From the NCBI GenBank assembly GCA_027924585.1, contig BSBM01001937.1, forward strand, positions 186,001 to 250,000: DNA of 64,000 nucleotides, written 5' to 3'. The DNA is from Larix kaempferi. Its lineage: Eukaryota; Streptophyta; Pinopsida; Pinales; Pinaceae. Shown one piece after another: positions 24,756 through 37,400 of the stretch (within the stretch, counting starts at the first letter, position 1; each line of letters starts with the position of its first letter). Below the pieces are notes generated by a model. That model saw only the letters and a program-made list of their open reading frames with translations. It did not search any database and was not told where the DNA came from. Made by a program: the position numbers and the translations under genes.

Positions 24756-25518
24756 TAGGGTTATACACACTTATTGGAGTATGAAATATTTATGCTTATC
24801 ACATTAATAGTTCTATTAGCATTGCATGCCATTCATAAGCGGATCCCATGAGACCTGTGACTAATCTATTCGAAGAAGGTTAGGTGCATAAACTCAATGA
24901 GGACTATATATGATCTTTTTTTATAGCCAGGATATGCCAGAATGCTACCCAGTAGTATTGACTATTCAACATGCAGAATACCCTTTGGCCAATAGAGGGA
25001 ACAAATCATGGCATATTTCTCAACATTGGATTGCACTTAAATAAAATTAGATTGCAATTAAACAATGTAGAACCACGAGAATTGTCAAGCAAAATCAACG
25101 TAGGTTGGAGTCTCGTTATCAAGTGGTGGAAGCAAATCAATCTGAATGATCTGTGGGATCTGCAAAATAAGCTGGTTTTAAATTGCATTCAATGCACCAC
25201 GTGCTGGAGTAACATGACCGGAGGCCACATATTCAACTATCCCACAATTACGTTAAATTTACAATATGTATTCAACACAATAGACAAGACACAATAAAGA
25301 AGTTAATTAGATGTGCAGCAGTTTGTCAGAACCCTTGTTGCACGAATGAAACCTGTTTGTCAGAACCCTTGCCACATGGTTGAATGTTGACGTCACCTCA
25401 CCACCTGTCCTTGGGGCACAAAATCCCAGATTGGCATCAGAGATAAATGCGTTTTTAAATAAATTTTAAATAGCCATTAATTATCTATGACACAGTTTTC
25501 GCCGCCGAAACAGGAAGG

Positions 25519-25862
25519 GGAAATTTATAATCTTAGATACAAATTAATAGGTTTGCATGATATATATATATAATTCCTTTCGGGGACATAATAATAAGAA
25601 ACAGATTATGGTAGAAAGAAGCACAGGGAGCAAAAACAGGAAGCGATTACCGACGCTGACGTTATCAACGCTTATCCAATGAAACCTTAACAAATTAGCA
25701 CTGTTTAAAAAAAAATTATAAATAATTTTTTTTCCAACTATTTACAAATAACCCAAAACCATAGTATGGAGGAAAAATTTATAGCCATAGGTGCAAACTA
25801 GGTGCAAATTAATAGGGTCTGCATGAAATATATAATATCCCCTTCGGGGACATAATAATGAA
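25519..25862 (+). repeat. Two copies of a repeat ending in a CCCC-TTC-GGGG hairpin
   Basis: A partial copy (25519-25597) and a fuller one (25634-25862) share AATTTATA, GCAAATTAATAGG, GCATGA(A)ATATATA, then a C-rich/G-rich hairpin (CCTTTCGGGG or CCCCTTCGGGG) and ACATAATAAT. Similarity stops exactly there. A third copy is at 56447-56672. The shared sharp 3' boundary about 10 bases after a hairpin suggests a mobile-element terminus. Confidence 0.7.
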
Positions 25863-27109
25863 CACATCATGATAGGGAGAAACATATTTAATTTGCAAAA
25901 GAAAGGAACATATTGCTATGTAGGAAATATTATACTATATATGTAAATCTGTGGGAAGCATATTTGTCTACTTAGCAAATGACAAAAAACTATGGAAATG
26001 TTAATCATAGAAAGTTCTAGTGTATTTTTTATATTGTCTAAAGCCATTACATGAGCAGGAAAGACAACTCTTTGATAGTTTGATAAAGCAGAGGACAAAA
26101 AAGGAATAAGTCCAACACGCTGAGTTTTGTCAACAAACCAGAGGACAAAAAAAGGCAATAAGTCTAACAAACTGCAGTTGTACTTTTGCATGAGCAAATG
26201 GATCTTTGCATTTTTTTTTTTTGTTGCAAAAAAGCTATGTAATATCAACTCTCGTATTGATTGTAGTCCCAGTGCCATTGTGGTAGTTTTTTATTGTTGT
26301 TGCACCTGCCAATAGCATTCAAGCTGTAGCCAGAATAATTGGGAAAGAGTAGCAAGACTGCAACTATTTCTAAAGACTAGATACTATTTGGACTATGATG
26401 TTGTAATTACTTATAGTTTATCTCAAATCGTGGAGCTTCAAAGCAACAAATCTGTAGGAACAATTTAGCAAGAGGAAAAATCCTATGAAGAGTAACAAAT
26501 TATTCTATTAGGTTATGTAATAAATTACCGGAAATTATTTTGTAATACAGCTGTTATCAATAATTAGAGTATTAAGCTACTGAAACTAGCATTTCATCAA
26601 ATGTTCGTATTTAAATCGACACTATTTAAATCATGCGATTCTATCATTAGATTTTCGAACTTTGCAACAGATAGTCAAAGTCAAACGTGAAGCAAAACCT
26701 TGTGAAAATTGTTTAAGCAAAAACTGAGTAGGAAAAGTTCATAAATTGAAAAATGATTATATGTTAAACTAGACATATACCAAATGTTTTGAAGCTGCAA
26801 ACTATCAATGTAAACTGAAGAAATGGCAAAGTGTTTGTGTTTGTAGCTAATGCAATTGAATACAATTTTCAAAACATAGTTTGCAGAGGCCGGCAATATT
26901 ATTTGCAGTACTGTAATTGTCAATGATTATGATTAGACTATATGAATACATGTTGTTTCATCGAAAACCATAAATGAAGTATAATGATCTAGAATCTAGG
27001 AATCCATAAATTCAAAGCACTGTGACAATGCTATATTGGTCATGATACTTATTGTTTAAATGGATTTCAAATTTCAGGATCATAATCAAATTGCTGAAAA
27101 AAATTAGCC
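25863..27109. other. AT-rich spacer
   Basis: No supportable gene. Short frames on both strands have no recognisable domains. The left end of the neighbouring Helitron-like element may fall here or slightly to the right, but I could not find it. Confidence 0.35.
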
Positions 27110-27305
27110 AATGCAAACTTCAATCTAATAACATGACAAAAGAACATAGTGGCCCGAATCTGTTTGACATATTACATATTAGTATTACAACCTAACTTTC
27201 ACTGACATAAACTTCAATTTGATAACATGACAAAAGGACACAGTGGCCTGGATTTGTTTGACATATTACACACTAGTATTACAACGTGACTTTTACTGCC
27301 ATAAA
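27110..27305. repeat. ~95-bp tandem duplication
   Basis: Two units share AT(A/C)TAATAACATGACAAAAG-like starts, CACAGTGGCC, TTTGACATATTACA and TAGTATTACAAC. They differ by a modest number of substitutions. Confidence 0.75.
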
Positions 27306-27498
27306 ATGTGGTTTTCACTCCTATATCAATAGCTAATTTCATAAAGGATGGCTTTTTGCTATTGATAAGTGTCTAAGATCTTTCTAGATGGCTACAATGG
27401 TGAATTTATTTAGCAAGCAGAATATATCACGATTTCAATAATATACACTTTATTATTTCTGGTTGACTTTTATTGGCATAAAAATAGCTTTTATTATT

Positions 27499-27630
27499 CT
27501 TAAGTGTCTAAGATCTTTATAGATCACTACGCAAGATCTTTTTAGATCACTAAGATGGAATTAGGAATTCGATCTTAGTGATCTTACTAAGATCTTACAT
27601 AGTGATTTACGAAGATCCTAGACACTTAAG
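27499..27630. repeat. 132-bp foldback (long hairpin) element
   Basis: Arms at 27499-27556 and 27572-27630 are inverted copies of each other (outer ends CTTAAGTGTCTA, inner ends ATCACTAAGAT) with only scattered mismatches and a 15-base loop. The arms contain repeated AAGATC and GATCACTA motifs. It resembles a foldback MITE or a source of a small hairpin RNA. A truncated relative of the outer arm is seen at about 27365-27390. Confidence 0.8.
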
Positions 27631-27761
27631 TCCAGAAACAGCGATGAAACTTGATGGGTCAAATGTTTGTCATGAATCAATTTAACAGTTAAATACACTT
27701 AATTTCACTCTTTAGAAACTTGAACTCTTCATAACAGAAAATAGATTTGTGTACCTAGAAG

Positions 27762-30661
27762 TCAATTTCTTTTCAAGTTGATGATTCTGTTATCCAGGGC
27801 CAATGTAAATAGTCCTTGCTGGGAAAACTTTCGAAGATTGAAAACTGTTGATGATATGTTTTTTGAGTATTCTTCAAATGAAATATTTGTTACTTCTAGA
27901 CAATAGTCTTTTAGCTGTGGGTTGCGCAGTGTGCATTCTATCAGCCCATCATTTGTGTCCAAATTGCATTCTAGATTATGCTCATATATAATTTGCATTT
28001 CTTTTTTGCAAAATGCACAGACCACACAGCTCTGAATCAATGGTTGTTTACATTGAGCACAAATGCATCGGTACGGAGGTGCAAATGGATTTTTTGCTCT
28101 GAGTATTCTGTGTATCTGTCAAAGTCACACGACAAATGACCATAGAAAATGCATATAATATCAGCCTATTTTTACATAGAAGTATGTTAGTATTTCTTTT
28201 TATTTAAACAATAATTAAATTTAGATTCAAAGCACTATTACTAATTACAATGTTAATGGGCAATGTAGCCATTGGCTAACTGTCGTTAGTCAAAAGGGTG
28301 AAAGCAAAGAGACATTGCAAAAACAATCCCTGGAAACTGATGAATAAGAATGTTGTGAACAGAGTTGCAGGTTTGAATTTAAAATTTGTTGCAATGTAAA
28401 CAGTGTTCTGAAGCATTCCTAGGAAGAGAATAAATTGTACTTTCCCAGTATGCAATAAATATTGTATAGGCAAAGAGTATTTTCATTTAATTGAGATACA
28501 ATGTTGTATTCTCATAATTTTCCTTCAGACATCGAGAGTACAGACACACAATGTAGTTTTTGCGAGAAGCAAAATATCCAAATCTCCAATGGCGTTGCAA
28601 ATGCAATTTTGAGGAGTTAAACAAATATAAAACCTGTCTTGTGGCACTCTAAGCATCATGGATCCATCTTCCGATCACAAAAATCTAGTCATGCTACTGT
28701 CATGTTATTTGCCATTAATAGTTTTAGATGATGTAAATAACATGAATTAATTGGATGCAGTTTTGGTAGTTAAAAGCCTTGTTTGCAAAGAGAGCTTGAT
28801 ATTGATTAGATCTCGAGATGAAAATATTCTCACAAGTTGGGGAGTGGAAACGTCATCGATTTATAAAACAATTGGCCTCAATTCACAATACTCCCGAGAG
28901 CTCTTGTGCTCACATGCCTTCAAACAATTTTTCCCAATCATACTATTTGAATCTTTGCATAAATTCTTAAAAGCTTGTGATCGATTGCCTTTATTTTTAA
29001 AAGTATTTGGGGTGCTTGTCTATGGCAAAAATGACATGCCTTATTGGGAACACCAATTGGATAGGCTTAAACATATGATTCGAAATAAGACTCAAAGAAA
29101 ATTTAAAATTAGTTATGATGTGCTCAAATAAATCTAACAACTAAACTGCTTTTATAGAAAACCAAATACTCTTGTCTGAATGGCCAAAAGAGCTTAAAAT
29201 CCATAGGTTTAAGCAACATGTGCTTCTTTGCAAAATCTATACCATTTTTTATGATAATACTCTCAAGAGACCACAAGAATTTAGAAAAGTTTTTCACTGA
29301 AGCCTATTATAATTAACAAAGTCAATGCTACTAGACAATGAACAAGAGACGAAAAAAGAGAAGAAGGTGTTAATCAATGAAACTATTTTGCACCAAAGTA
29401 GATTGTGTTTTTGTTTTTCTTTGTCCATAAAATGAGAAAGAAGCAATTTTTCAACGTACCTGTGTCTTTGAATCAATGATTGGCAGCAAATTTTGAATTG
29501 CATAATCATCATTAAGAGGGTCAATAAAGGTAGCTGCACAGGTCCGGAGCATGTGGCTTCCTTTAGTGTCATTTTGGACAATGTTTTTAAACATATAGAA
29601 TGGAGAATTATCAAATGCAAGTTGTTCTTGAATTTGCAAGAGCAGTTCTTTGAAGCCTTCACCGGCCTGTAACTGCAATAGTAGAAGACAGTAGTCAATG
29701 AGCATAGGTTGCAATTAGAAATCGTTAAAGCTATTTGTGTTTGTTTTTTTTTCTATTTTCTTGTTTATATAAAAGAGTGGAAATTTTATTTAACTTTAAA
29801 AAATAGCAACTTCAAAAGAACATTAGCTATGCAAATGGCATATTTACTGTTGCATGGTCGTTTGTCGTTCCACCGTCTTTGATATACAAGTCGAATTGCT
29901 TGTTGTTGTATTCACATGCAACAACAATTGCTTCGATAGAGCCAACAGAGTAGGAGTCGTTTGATGACAACAAATCAGAAATTGTCATATCTGGAGCTAG
30001 CTTTCTCATTTTGCAAACTCGATCAATTGTCTGAATTATTGTATGTGGGAATATGACTATTGAATACTTGGCATCGCCTCTGTCATATTGGCCTTTTTTC
30101 TTGAGGCCAAATCGAGTGATTCTTAGACTTTTTTTGGTTGAGAAATAGCTGCCAAAACGTTTGATCAAGTTGTCACTTATTCCAGCAGTGATTGTCATTA
30201 GCCCATCTCTATCAACAAAGTCTGCATGCAGTATCTGTGCAGGCCCATATACAGCCAAGATGTCTCCTTCAAAAACAATTTTCGATGTTATTGTGCATAG
30301 CTCTATAATAGTAGCTGCTTCTAAAGGTGTTTCTTTGAACCTGCTATTGTTATAGTTAGAGAACAAGCCCAGGGAGAAAATTATCAGCAATCAATAGTAG
30401 AAAAGTTGAAACTTGGATAAGTTTGAGAATGAGAAAATACTTGTCAATGCAATAGTTATATTCTGTTGTTTTGTGTGCTAGAAAATCATAAAAGAAGATG
30501 GAGAAGTTTCGTGTATTAAAAATGATGTAAAAAGCAATTAGAACCAAAATAATTGCATACCTTTTTGGACTTTCGGCAGTTGACGTTGTTCCCATTGCCG
30601 GGTTGTTTGGTGCTGATGTTGCTTTTGTTGTGTTGTGCATAGCCAATGAACTATCTTCCAT
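27762..30661 (-). CDS. RPA70-like single-strand DNA-binding protein of the Helitron, multi-exon
   Basis: Predicted exons on the minus strand: exon 1 30661-30561 (starts MEDSSLAMHNTTK, donor AAAAG|GTATGC); exon 2 30340-29848 (acceptor AATAGCAG|G, donor ACA|GTAAAT); exon 3 29672-29460 (acceptor TATTGCAG, donor ACACAG|GTACGT); and a terminal coding block up to about 28098 ending at TGA 27762. Exons 1-3 join in frame (101+493+213 bases). Exon 2 resembles an RPA OB-fold, with ILHADFVDRDGLMTITAG and later TTIIQTI-type elements (actual residues HTIIQTIDRV). The last block has a zinc-ribbon pattern, CICAQC then CVVCAFC about 13 residues on, like the RPA70 C-terminal DNA-binding domain. Such genes accompany plant Helitrons and may protect single-stranded intermediates. 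The junction of exon 3 to the last block is unresolved: the phase does not fit directly, so one exon may be missing. Few lesions are seen, so it could still be expressed. Confidence 0.65.
28700..29131 (+). pseudogene. TIR-NBS-LRR (TNL) NB-ARC fragment inside the Helitron
   Basis: Plus-strand sequence gives a kinase-2 motif (LPLIVLDDV at about 28708-28735), an RNBS-B-like SLILIRSRDENIL, a GLPL-region KACDRLPLFLKVFGVL (Gly changed to Arg) with YGKNDMPYWE, and KISYDVL. This order matches the middle and end of an NB-ARC domain of TNL immune receptors, with wording typical of conifer members. A TAA just after the kinase-2 motif (LDDVNNMN-stop) and the stop at 29129 break the frame. No P-loop, TIR or LRR is recognisable. 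It lies between exons 3 and 4 of the RPA-like gene on the other strand. Either a transposon captured it, or the element landed in or near a resistance pseudogene. Confidence 0.75.
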
Positions 30662-31438
30662 TATTTTGCAATTTTGGGTTTGAGTTTGAAAAGCTGCACA
30701 TGCGAGAAGGATTAAGCAAATCAGATGTAACTAAGATTGTTAATTAGTGTAAAGAGTAGAAGAGATTTATAACAAATGGGAAATATGGGAAAAACAGACA
30801 GCATAAAAACAAAGAAGCAAAAAAAAAAAACAAATGTCTATAATTCTTTGACTGGATTTTCGACGTATGCATAGCGCAAAGTCTATGTAGTGTCAAGAAT
30901 TTCAATTAAACAAGCGCTGAAAACTATTTACAGCTAGATATCGAACAAATTTTGATCTAAAATTATTTTGAACATAAGAATTTGTTATTAAAACATTTTA
31001 TGTCGCCTATATATGGTCTGCATTATTATAAAATGGAGATAGCACATGCATATTTTTTATAAAGAGTGTCTACATATGTTGTGGCATAATTGCTAATTTT
31101 TTAGATCTGAACTGTGGACAAAATAAAGTGTAAACAACTTTCAACAGCAAAAAATAATCAAGATTTGACATCACAAAATAGATTATAAAAATATGAGAAA
31201 GTCCAACAAAATTTAAACTCATAGCTATGACATCAATGTTGTAGATGCCGAAAGCTGATCTAAACCTAGCTCACTATGAATAGGAAAAAACCAAATTGTT
31301 GTAGTTTAAAGTGCATGAAAGTTGCAGGGGAAAGAATAGTACCTGGTTTTGATTTTGTGCAAATATGCTATCATGAATCCGTTCATAGATAGGAAGACAA
31401 TAAAATTAGATAATGCAAAATTGAATAGACTATGCATT
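30662..31438. other. Spacer between the two Helitron genes
   Basis: AT-rich sequence without a coding region, between the end of the replicase gene (31439) and the start of the RPA-like gene (30661), both read leftward. It presumably contains the 3' end of one gene and the promoter of the next; no definite signal was found. Confidence 0.4.
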
Positions 31439-34400
31439 TTAATCAAAGATCAATATGAATGTTGAATAGTGATCAGTCCAATAAGCATCTGAAATATTGA
31501 AAACAATATCTCTGTGTTTCAGATTTGTCCAAAAGTGATCAAGCATTGAACCGGTGTTTGTTGTTGCTTTTGTTGTTTTTAGTGTCAAGCCTTTCATTTG
31601 CATAAACAATTGCAGTTTTCTTTTCAATGTTGTTTCTCACAACATGTCAATGTTCAGGTCACCAGCTACTAGGATTTGAGTGGCTGGTGTGCAACTTGAC
31701 AAAACGCAACTCAATATATGAAAGAGATCATCAAGCACACCACACGGTCTATTGTAAATGTTCACTACTTTCAATACACTGGAACCTAATTCTAGATCTA
31801 CGCAAATTGCTTCAGTGAATTTTTCTGTATAGTTTTTAGAGTTGATAATGGCAATGTTTTTTTAATCAATGTAAGGATTCCATGCACTGAAAATGCTGAG
31901 AAGAAATTGTATTTCTCTATCATTGTTGTTTCTTTGATAAGTGTGTGCATGTGAGTTTCTTGCAAACATAGAATGTCTGCTTGCATAAGTTCATGATCAT
32001 TTAGAACATCGTCATAGTGCAAAAGCAAGCTGCGTGTGTTTAGCGATGAAATGAGTAATTGTCCAGCGTTTGGCATTGAATGCAGACCATATTCAAATTG
32101 CAAACTTGCTTGTGTTTTTAATCTATCTATTTCAGTGGTGACTTTTGGACAAGCTATAAAATTTTCTTGTTCCAATTTGTTTAAAAGATAAAGACAATCC
32201 ATATCTCTGACACGCGAGAGCGCAGTGTAAACAAGGCCATGTCTCTTAATTCCTTTTGGGTCAAATGCCAATCTGTTCATTGTCAATCCTTGTGCTCTAT
32301 GAATTGTCCTTGCACATGCCAACTGAATTGGGAATTGTGCTCGCATAACATTGATTTTATTTTCAACTTTTGTTTGTATCACAATCCTTTTGATTGGTGT
32401 CCAATTGGACTTTACGGCAGGTGTATAAAGATGTTGCATCGTTGCACGTTGCTTGTCTCCAACTTTTGGATCTGCAAACTCAATCCAAACAATATCATGG
32501 TTTGTTTGGGTATAGTGTTTAAACACACCTTCTGCACCATTAACCAATCCATCCTCAGTTGAGTAGTTGCCTCCAACTAGTTCAATAAGCATATCCTTTT
32601 TTACTACTATCATAGAGGGAAGTTGCAATGTCTTTTGTCTATGGTCATTTTTTTCAATTGAATCAATTTTGCTATCATGTGCTACAAGTGTGAATGTTTA
32701 TGTTTGCATAGCTGATAACATTTTTGAGTTATGTTGTTGAACATCCTTATTACTATGGAAAAGATAAGGAAATGTTGCATCTGCTGGTGGTTGTTTGTAG
32801 CAATGTTGGTTTAAGTAATCTATATCATCAAATGTTTGAGAGCATGTTCTAATTCTATTCAAAATCGATATGAATGTTTGATCTCTTTGACGTACAACTG
32901 TTGTAAGTTCATAGCATTTTATGGCATCGAACCAAAATGTGTAAGGAAATGTCTGTTGTTGGAATCTTGGTTGTTCAAAAATCCAAGAATCATGAATGGG
33001 TTGTGCTTGACACAAATCACCACAGAATATGACATCAAGGTTTCCAAATGCTTTGGTTGGTGTGTGCATTATTTCACGTAGTCGTTTGTCAATGTTGTAC
33101 AACATCCGAGACCCTATTAAAGAGACTTCATCAATCAACATTACTCGAAGTTGTTCACAATCTTTTGTCAGAAGATCTAGGGTGTTTGAATTTAGTGGAA
33201 GCATATTTGTACTTAATGGCAGTCTAAAGGCAGAGTGGACTGTAATGCCACCTGCATTATATGCTGCTTTTCCAGTAAATGCAACAATAAGACCTTTTTT
33301 CTTTAAAGGATCACTACCAATTTCTTTGTCATAGTAATGTAGGAGACGATCATCAATAGCTTTTGCGGTGTAAGTTTTACCTGTTCCTGCGCCTCCTGTC
33401 AGGAACAAGCGAATTGGAGTGAGAGGATTGTTTTTTTTCCTTGCAATAACTTCTTTCACAATTGATTGTTTTTGAGTATTTAGGTTTCTTCGAATTGCAT
33501 GGTATTCATGCATGTCCAAAAGAAACGGCTTTTCTGTCAAGTTGCACACAATCCCAGGTTTTGGTGCACTGGGCATAGTTTTGCGCATTAGATCATGTTG
33601 AATGTCATATTGTTCTAATCCAGACATAGTTGTTGTTTTGTCTGTTGTTACAGGAGGCATAGTTATGTCTTGCAATTCAATTGTTTCAACGACATTATCA
33701 AGGTCACCCCACTTTGTTGTTGTTGATGCCATGAACTTTTGTTCTACAATGTCTATTTGTTCTTTGAATGTGGCATATGCGTCAGACCATGTTTTGAAAT
33801 TGCTCTTTAGCAGATTGCAATTGTTTCTATATGGCATAAAAAGCATGATCTTTTCTCGAAAGAAATTCTCAGGGTCTTTTTGTTTGTTGTAGCGAATAGA
33901 TCGTATGATACATGGTCTATTTCTTTTTCTTGTAATTGAGTGTATACAAGAATAGAAAGATGCATATTCTGCCAAGGAAATGTTTTCAAGCTCAACAGGG
34001 CATGCAATGTATTTGTCCAAAATTGATGGACAAATAATGTCATCAGAGTCATCTGGTTCTTTTTCCAAGAGTGATGGTTTTTTCAAGACAATTATTTTTT
34101 TGTCGTCTGGAGCAGTGTTAATGAAAATAGTCTTCCTAGAGGATGAATGTAGAGGCAATGAGAGTATGATATGTACTGCTTGTCTAGTAGACATTTGTTG
34201 CATGTTCAGAAGCACATTTACAAGCTTACGTATCGTTTCAATCTTTCTGTCATTCTCAATAAGACATTGTTCTTTGATGTTTTTGAATGCATTTGTCATG
34301 GATCTATCAAATTTGGTGATGTAAGAGCTTACATATGTTGTTGTAGCGTAAGCATTTAAGATATATTGTGCATCTATATTTGCCTGCCATAACTCTGGTA

Positions 34401-37400
34401 TCGCTTTTGCAAATGAATTAATCCAAATGTCAGCAGCATCTCTTTTTAGTATTAGTGTAGAACGACAAAGCAAAGACCTCAACAGCGAAATGTATTCATC
34501 TCTGGTAAGGCCTAGCTCTAGAAGCAATTGTGCAAATGACGTGTTTTTAGAATATTCTTTATGTTCAATAAGAGCGAATACTTTTTTTGCTCTTTGAATG
34601 ATATCATTTGAAGAATTTTCCAGTGGCTCTAAAATGATGGTATTATCCATAGGAGGCAATGGGAAATTGAATCTGCATGTGGAATGTCGATGTTTTCTCC
34701 ATGTTTTTGTGTGACGATGTGTTTGAATTTGAATAAGATTTTGATCAAGTAAAGACGAGTCTGTGGATATATAGCGATCAACAAAAGTAGTAATCTCCTC
34801 GTTTGAGTTTTTTCCATAGACAGGTGCATTTTTAATCCAAATTAGTCCATGTTCATGCTCATTTCCTCTTTGTTGAAATTCGGTCGTAAAGAAGAAATCT
34901 TGTATTTTTCCAAATAATGTGTTGTTTTTTAACATAAGAGACTTTAGTGCTGCTATTTTGTGTCTATAGTAGCGAGTACAAAGCACTGGATGTCTTCTTA
35001 TTAACGTGTCAATATTTTCTTCCAACGCACTGTCTTGCAAGTCTCCCAAATGTTTTTCCTCAATTTGTTTCAATGCATTGCATAAAGGTGCCCAAAGGTG
35101 TTCAGCACTTGTAAACGTTAGAAAGAACGTAGGAGGACCAAGCTGTCGAATCATTGCAAATAGATCTTTTTTCATATTTTCAAAGTAATCAGGTGATGTT
35201 CTGATTGCTTTCGATGTACGAAACCCAATTGGAGATTGGAGTATCTTTACAAGATTGTCTTTTGACTTGACATCTTTTGCCAATATTTTTTTGTCCTTTA
35301 ACTCTCCCATGCGAATCGATATCCAAGCAGTGTTTTTTACCTGTTTTATTATGACTTTAATCACTTTGAAGAAAATGTCTGTGCCATGTGTTTCAAAGTC
35401 TGTACTTTCATGCTGTAGCTCCCACTATGATACTTGTTGATAAGAAAAGCGATCAAAAATTTCATTGGGTCGATTGAATCCGTAGAAAAGTTGAGGAAAG
35501 TTTAGCTCTTCAAAGTATTTGTCTTGGAAAATGCTCAATGGTCGGAAGCTCTCAGAAGGTGCAATTTCTATGATTTTATTGTCTAAGTCATCTACTAGAT
35601 GTGTTTCTCCATATCCATGTATCAATGTTTCTGTTGTTTGTTGAGTATTTGATTCTTGTTTGGCTGTTTCATTAAATACTTTTTCCCAACTAGTATTGAT
35701 TACAATGCCTTCAATTTTATAAAGTTCGGTTTTGCATAAATCATTTAGCGCAGTCATAATGATCTTTGGCCGAATATTTCCAGATAGATATGCGTTTTTG
35801 TATTCCAATTTTCGCTTTAGCATAACTGCAACGGTCAAATTGTCATCTAGACTTCTAGGCAATGCTATTTGAACTCTATCCAAGTTTGCAGGCACATTGA
35901 TAATTGAGCCAGTTAGCGCAATTTGTGGTCTTTTATAACCAAGCTGTCTTATTTGTGCAAAAGCTATTCTTGGTGATACCAATTGTTCTTCCAAAGGAGT
36001 TAGTACAGCTACAAATGGCAATATGTTATTGCGGCAGATTCATGTAGGCGATGCAAACGTAGACAATTTCCCATTAGCAATTGCTTTCTTGCAAGGTCTA
36101 CAAATTTGAACAAGTACCATTGGACATGTCACAGCTTCTGTATTTGCTAGAGTTTCGAAGGATAATTTAATTGTCTTGTTCATACAACAAATGTCTTTTT
36201 TAAAATGCAGTTGCTTACAAACAGAACATGCATGAATAGGTGTGTCTTGAATAGCTTTTAAGTATGTAACAACTGTTTTCTTTGCCTTTGTAGATTCTTT
36301 TTTCTTTTGACGAATGTCCATTCCTTGTCTACGCAGATTGTGTTTCAACAAGCACAAGTTTTTTTGCGTATTGCCATCAATGCATGTTTGCATGCTGGTT
36401 TTGGTTTCTGAAAATTGCTCAGCAATGCAACAACTGTTTTTTTCTATGTTTGCTATCTTTTGTTTTTGTCTCTTTGCTTTAATTGCATCTATGTATATTG
36501 GTTTGTTTAAGGATCCCTTGTTAATGTTCTTCTCTACAATTTTTTCTGTCGTTATTGTCTGTTTGCTCTTTTCAAAATTATCCATTGCAATTGCAGTAGA
36601 CGTATTTCTGTTGCAATCAAGCGGAAAGGGCATTTTATTTTCATAGTGTTCTTGTAACAACGGTTGGAAATGCGAATGCATTTTATCTATTACATGTTGC
36701 ATTAGGCATAGAACTTTCGACGATCTATTTGTTGCATGGAATACGGCAATATTTTCTTGCAAATTATTGCTCCATAGATGTATATTAGCGTTTAGCAACT
36801 CACATAACCATTGAAGGGCAAATCGATCTCCTTCTATGTGACCAATGATATATGGCTCTGCCAAATGGACAATATAGGTTCTCCATCCAGAAACAAGAGA
36901 TGTATCTGCTAATGTGTTTTTATCAAGATATATGTCCAAGCATTGTATTGCTCTAATATCGTTTGAAGCAATAGAGTTATAAAAAGTTTGCGCAATTGCT
37001 TTTCTAACACTTTGTCCATCAGCGAACAGTGTCAATTTGGAGATTGATTCAAACAAGGAGTCATGGCAATTGCCTCGAAGTTGAAATGACGTTTCAACTT
37101 CGTTATATACACATTGATTTACATATGCGCTTTGAGAAAGCATATCAGTCGCTTTTCTTTTGGCTTGCATTGTTTTATACGACAACAATGGTTCGAAGTG
37201 GCCAGAAGCTGGTGTGTGGTCATGGAACAATATATTGTAGCAATATTCAAATCCCTCAAAATTGAAATGAAGGTATTTTGTTCCTTTTGTTAATGACCAA
37301 ACAGCGACTGGAACATTCAACCATTTTGAAAACCACTTGATGCAAAATATATCACCCCATAGTCCATATACACTTTGAACATCTGGTTGTGAAGCAGATT

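Noticed and set aside
25634-25862. Left terminus of the Helitron-like element
   Set aside because: The hairpin lies on the side facing the element and in the wrong orientation for a minus-strand element, and two further copies exist independently.
32836-37265. Plus-strand frames of 60-114 codons opposite the Helitron replicase
   Set aside because: Antisense shadows of the long minus-strand coding region, without own motifs.
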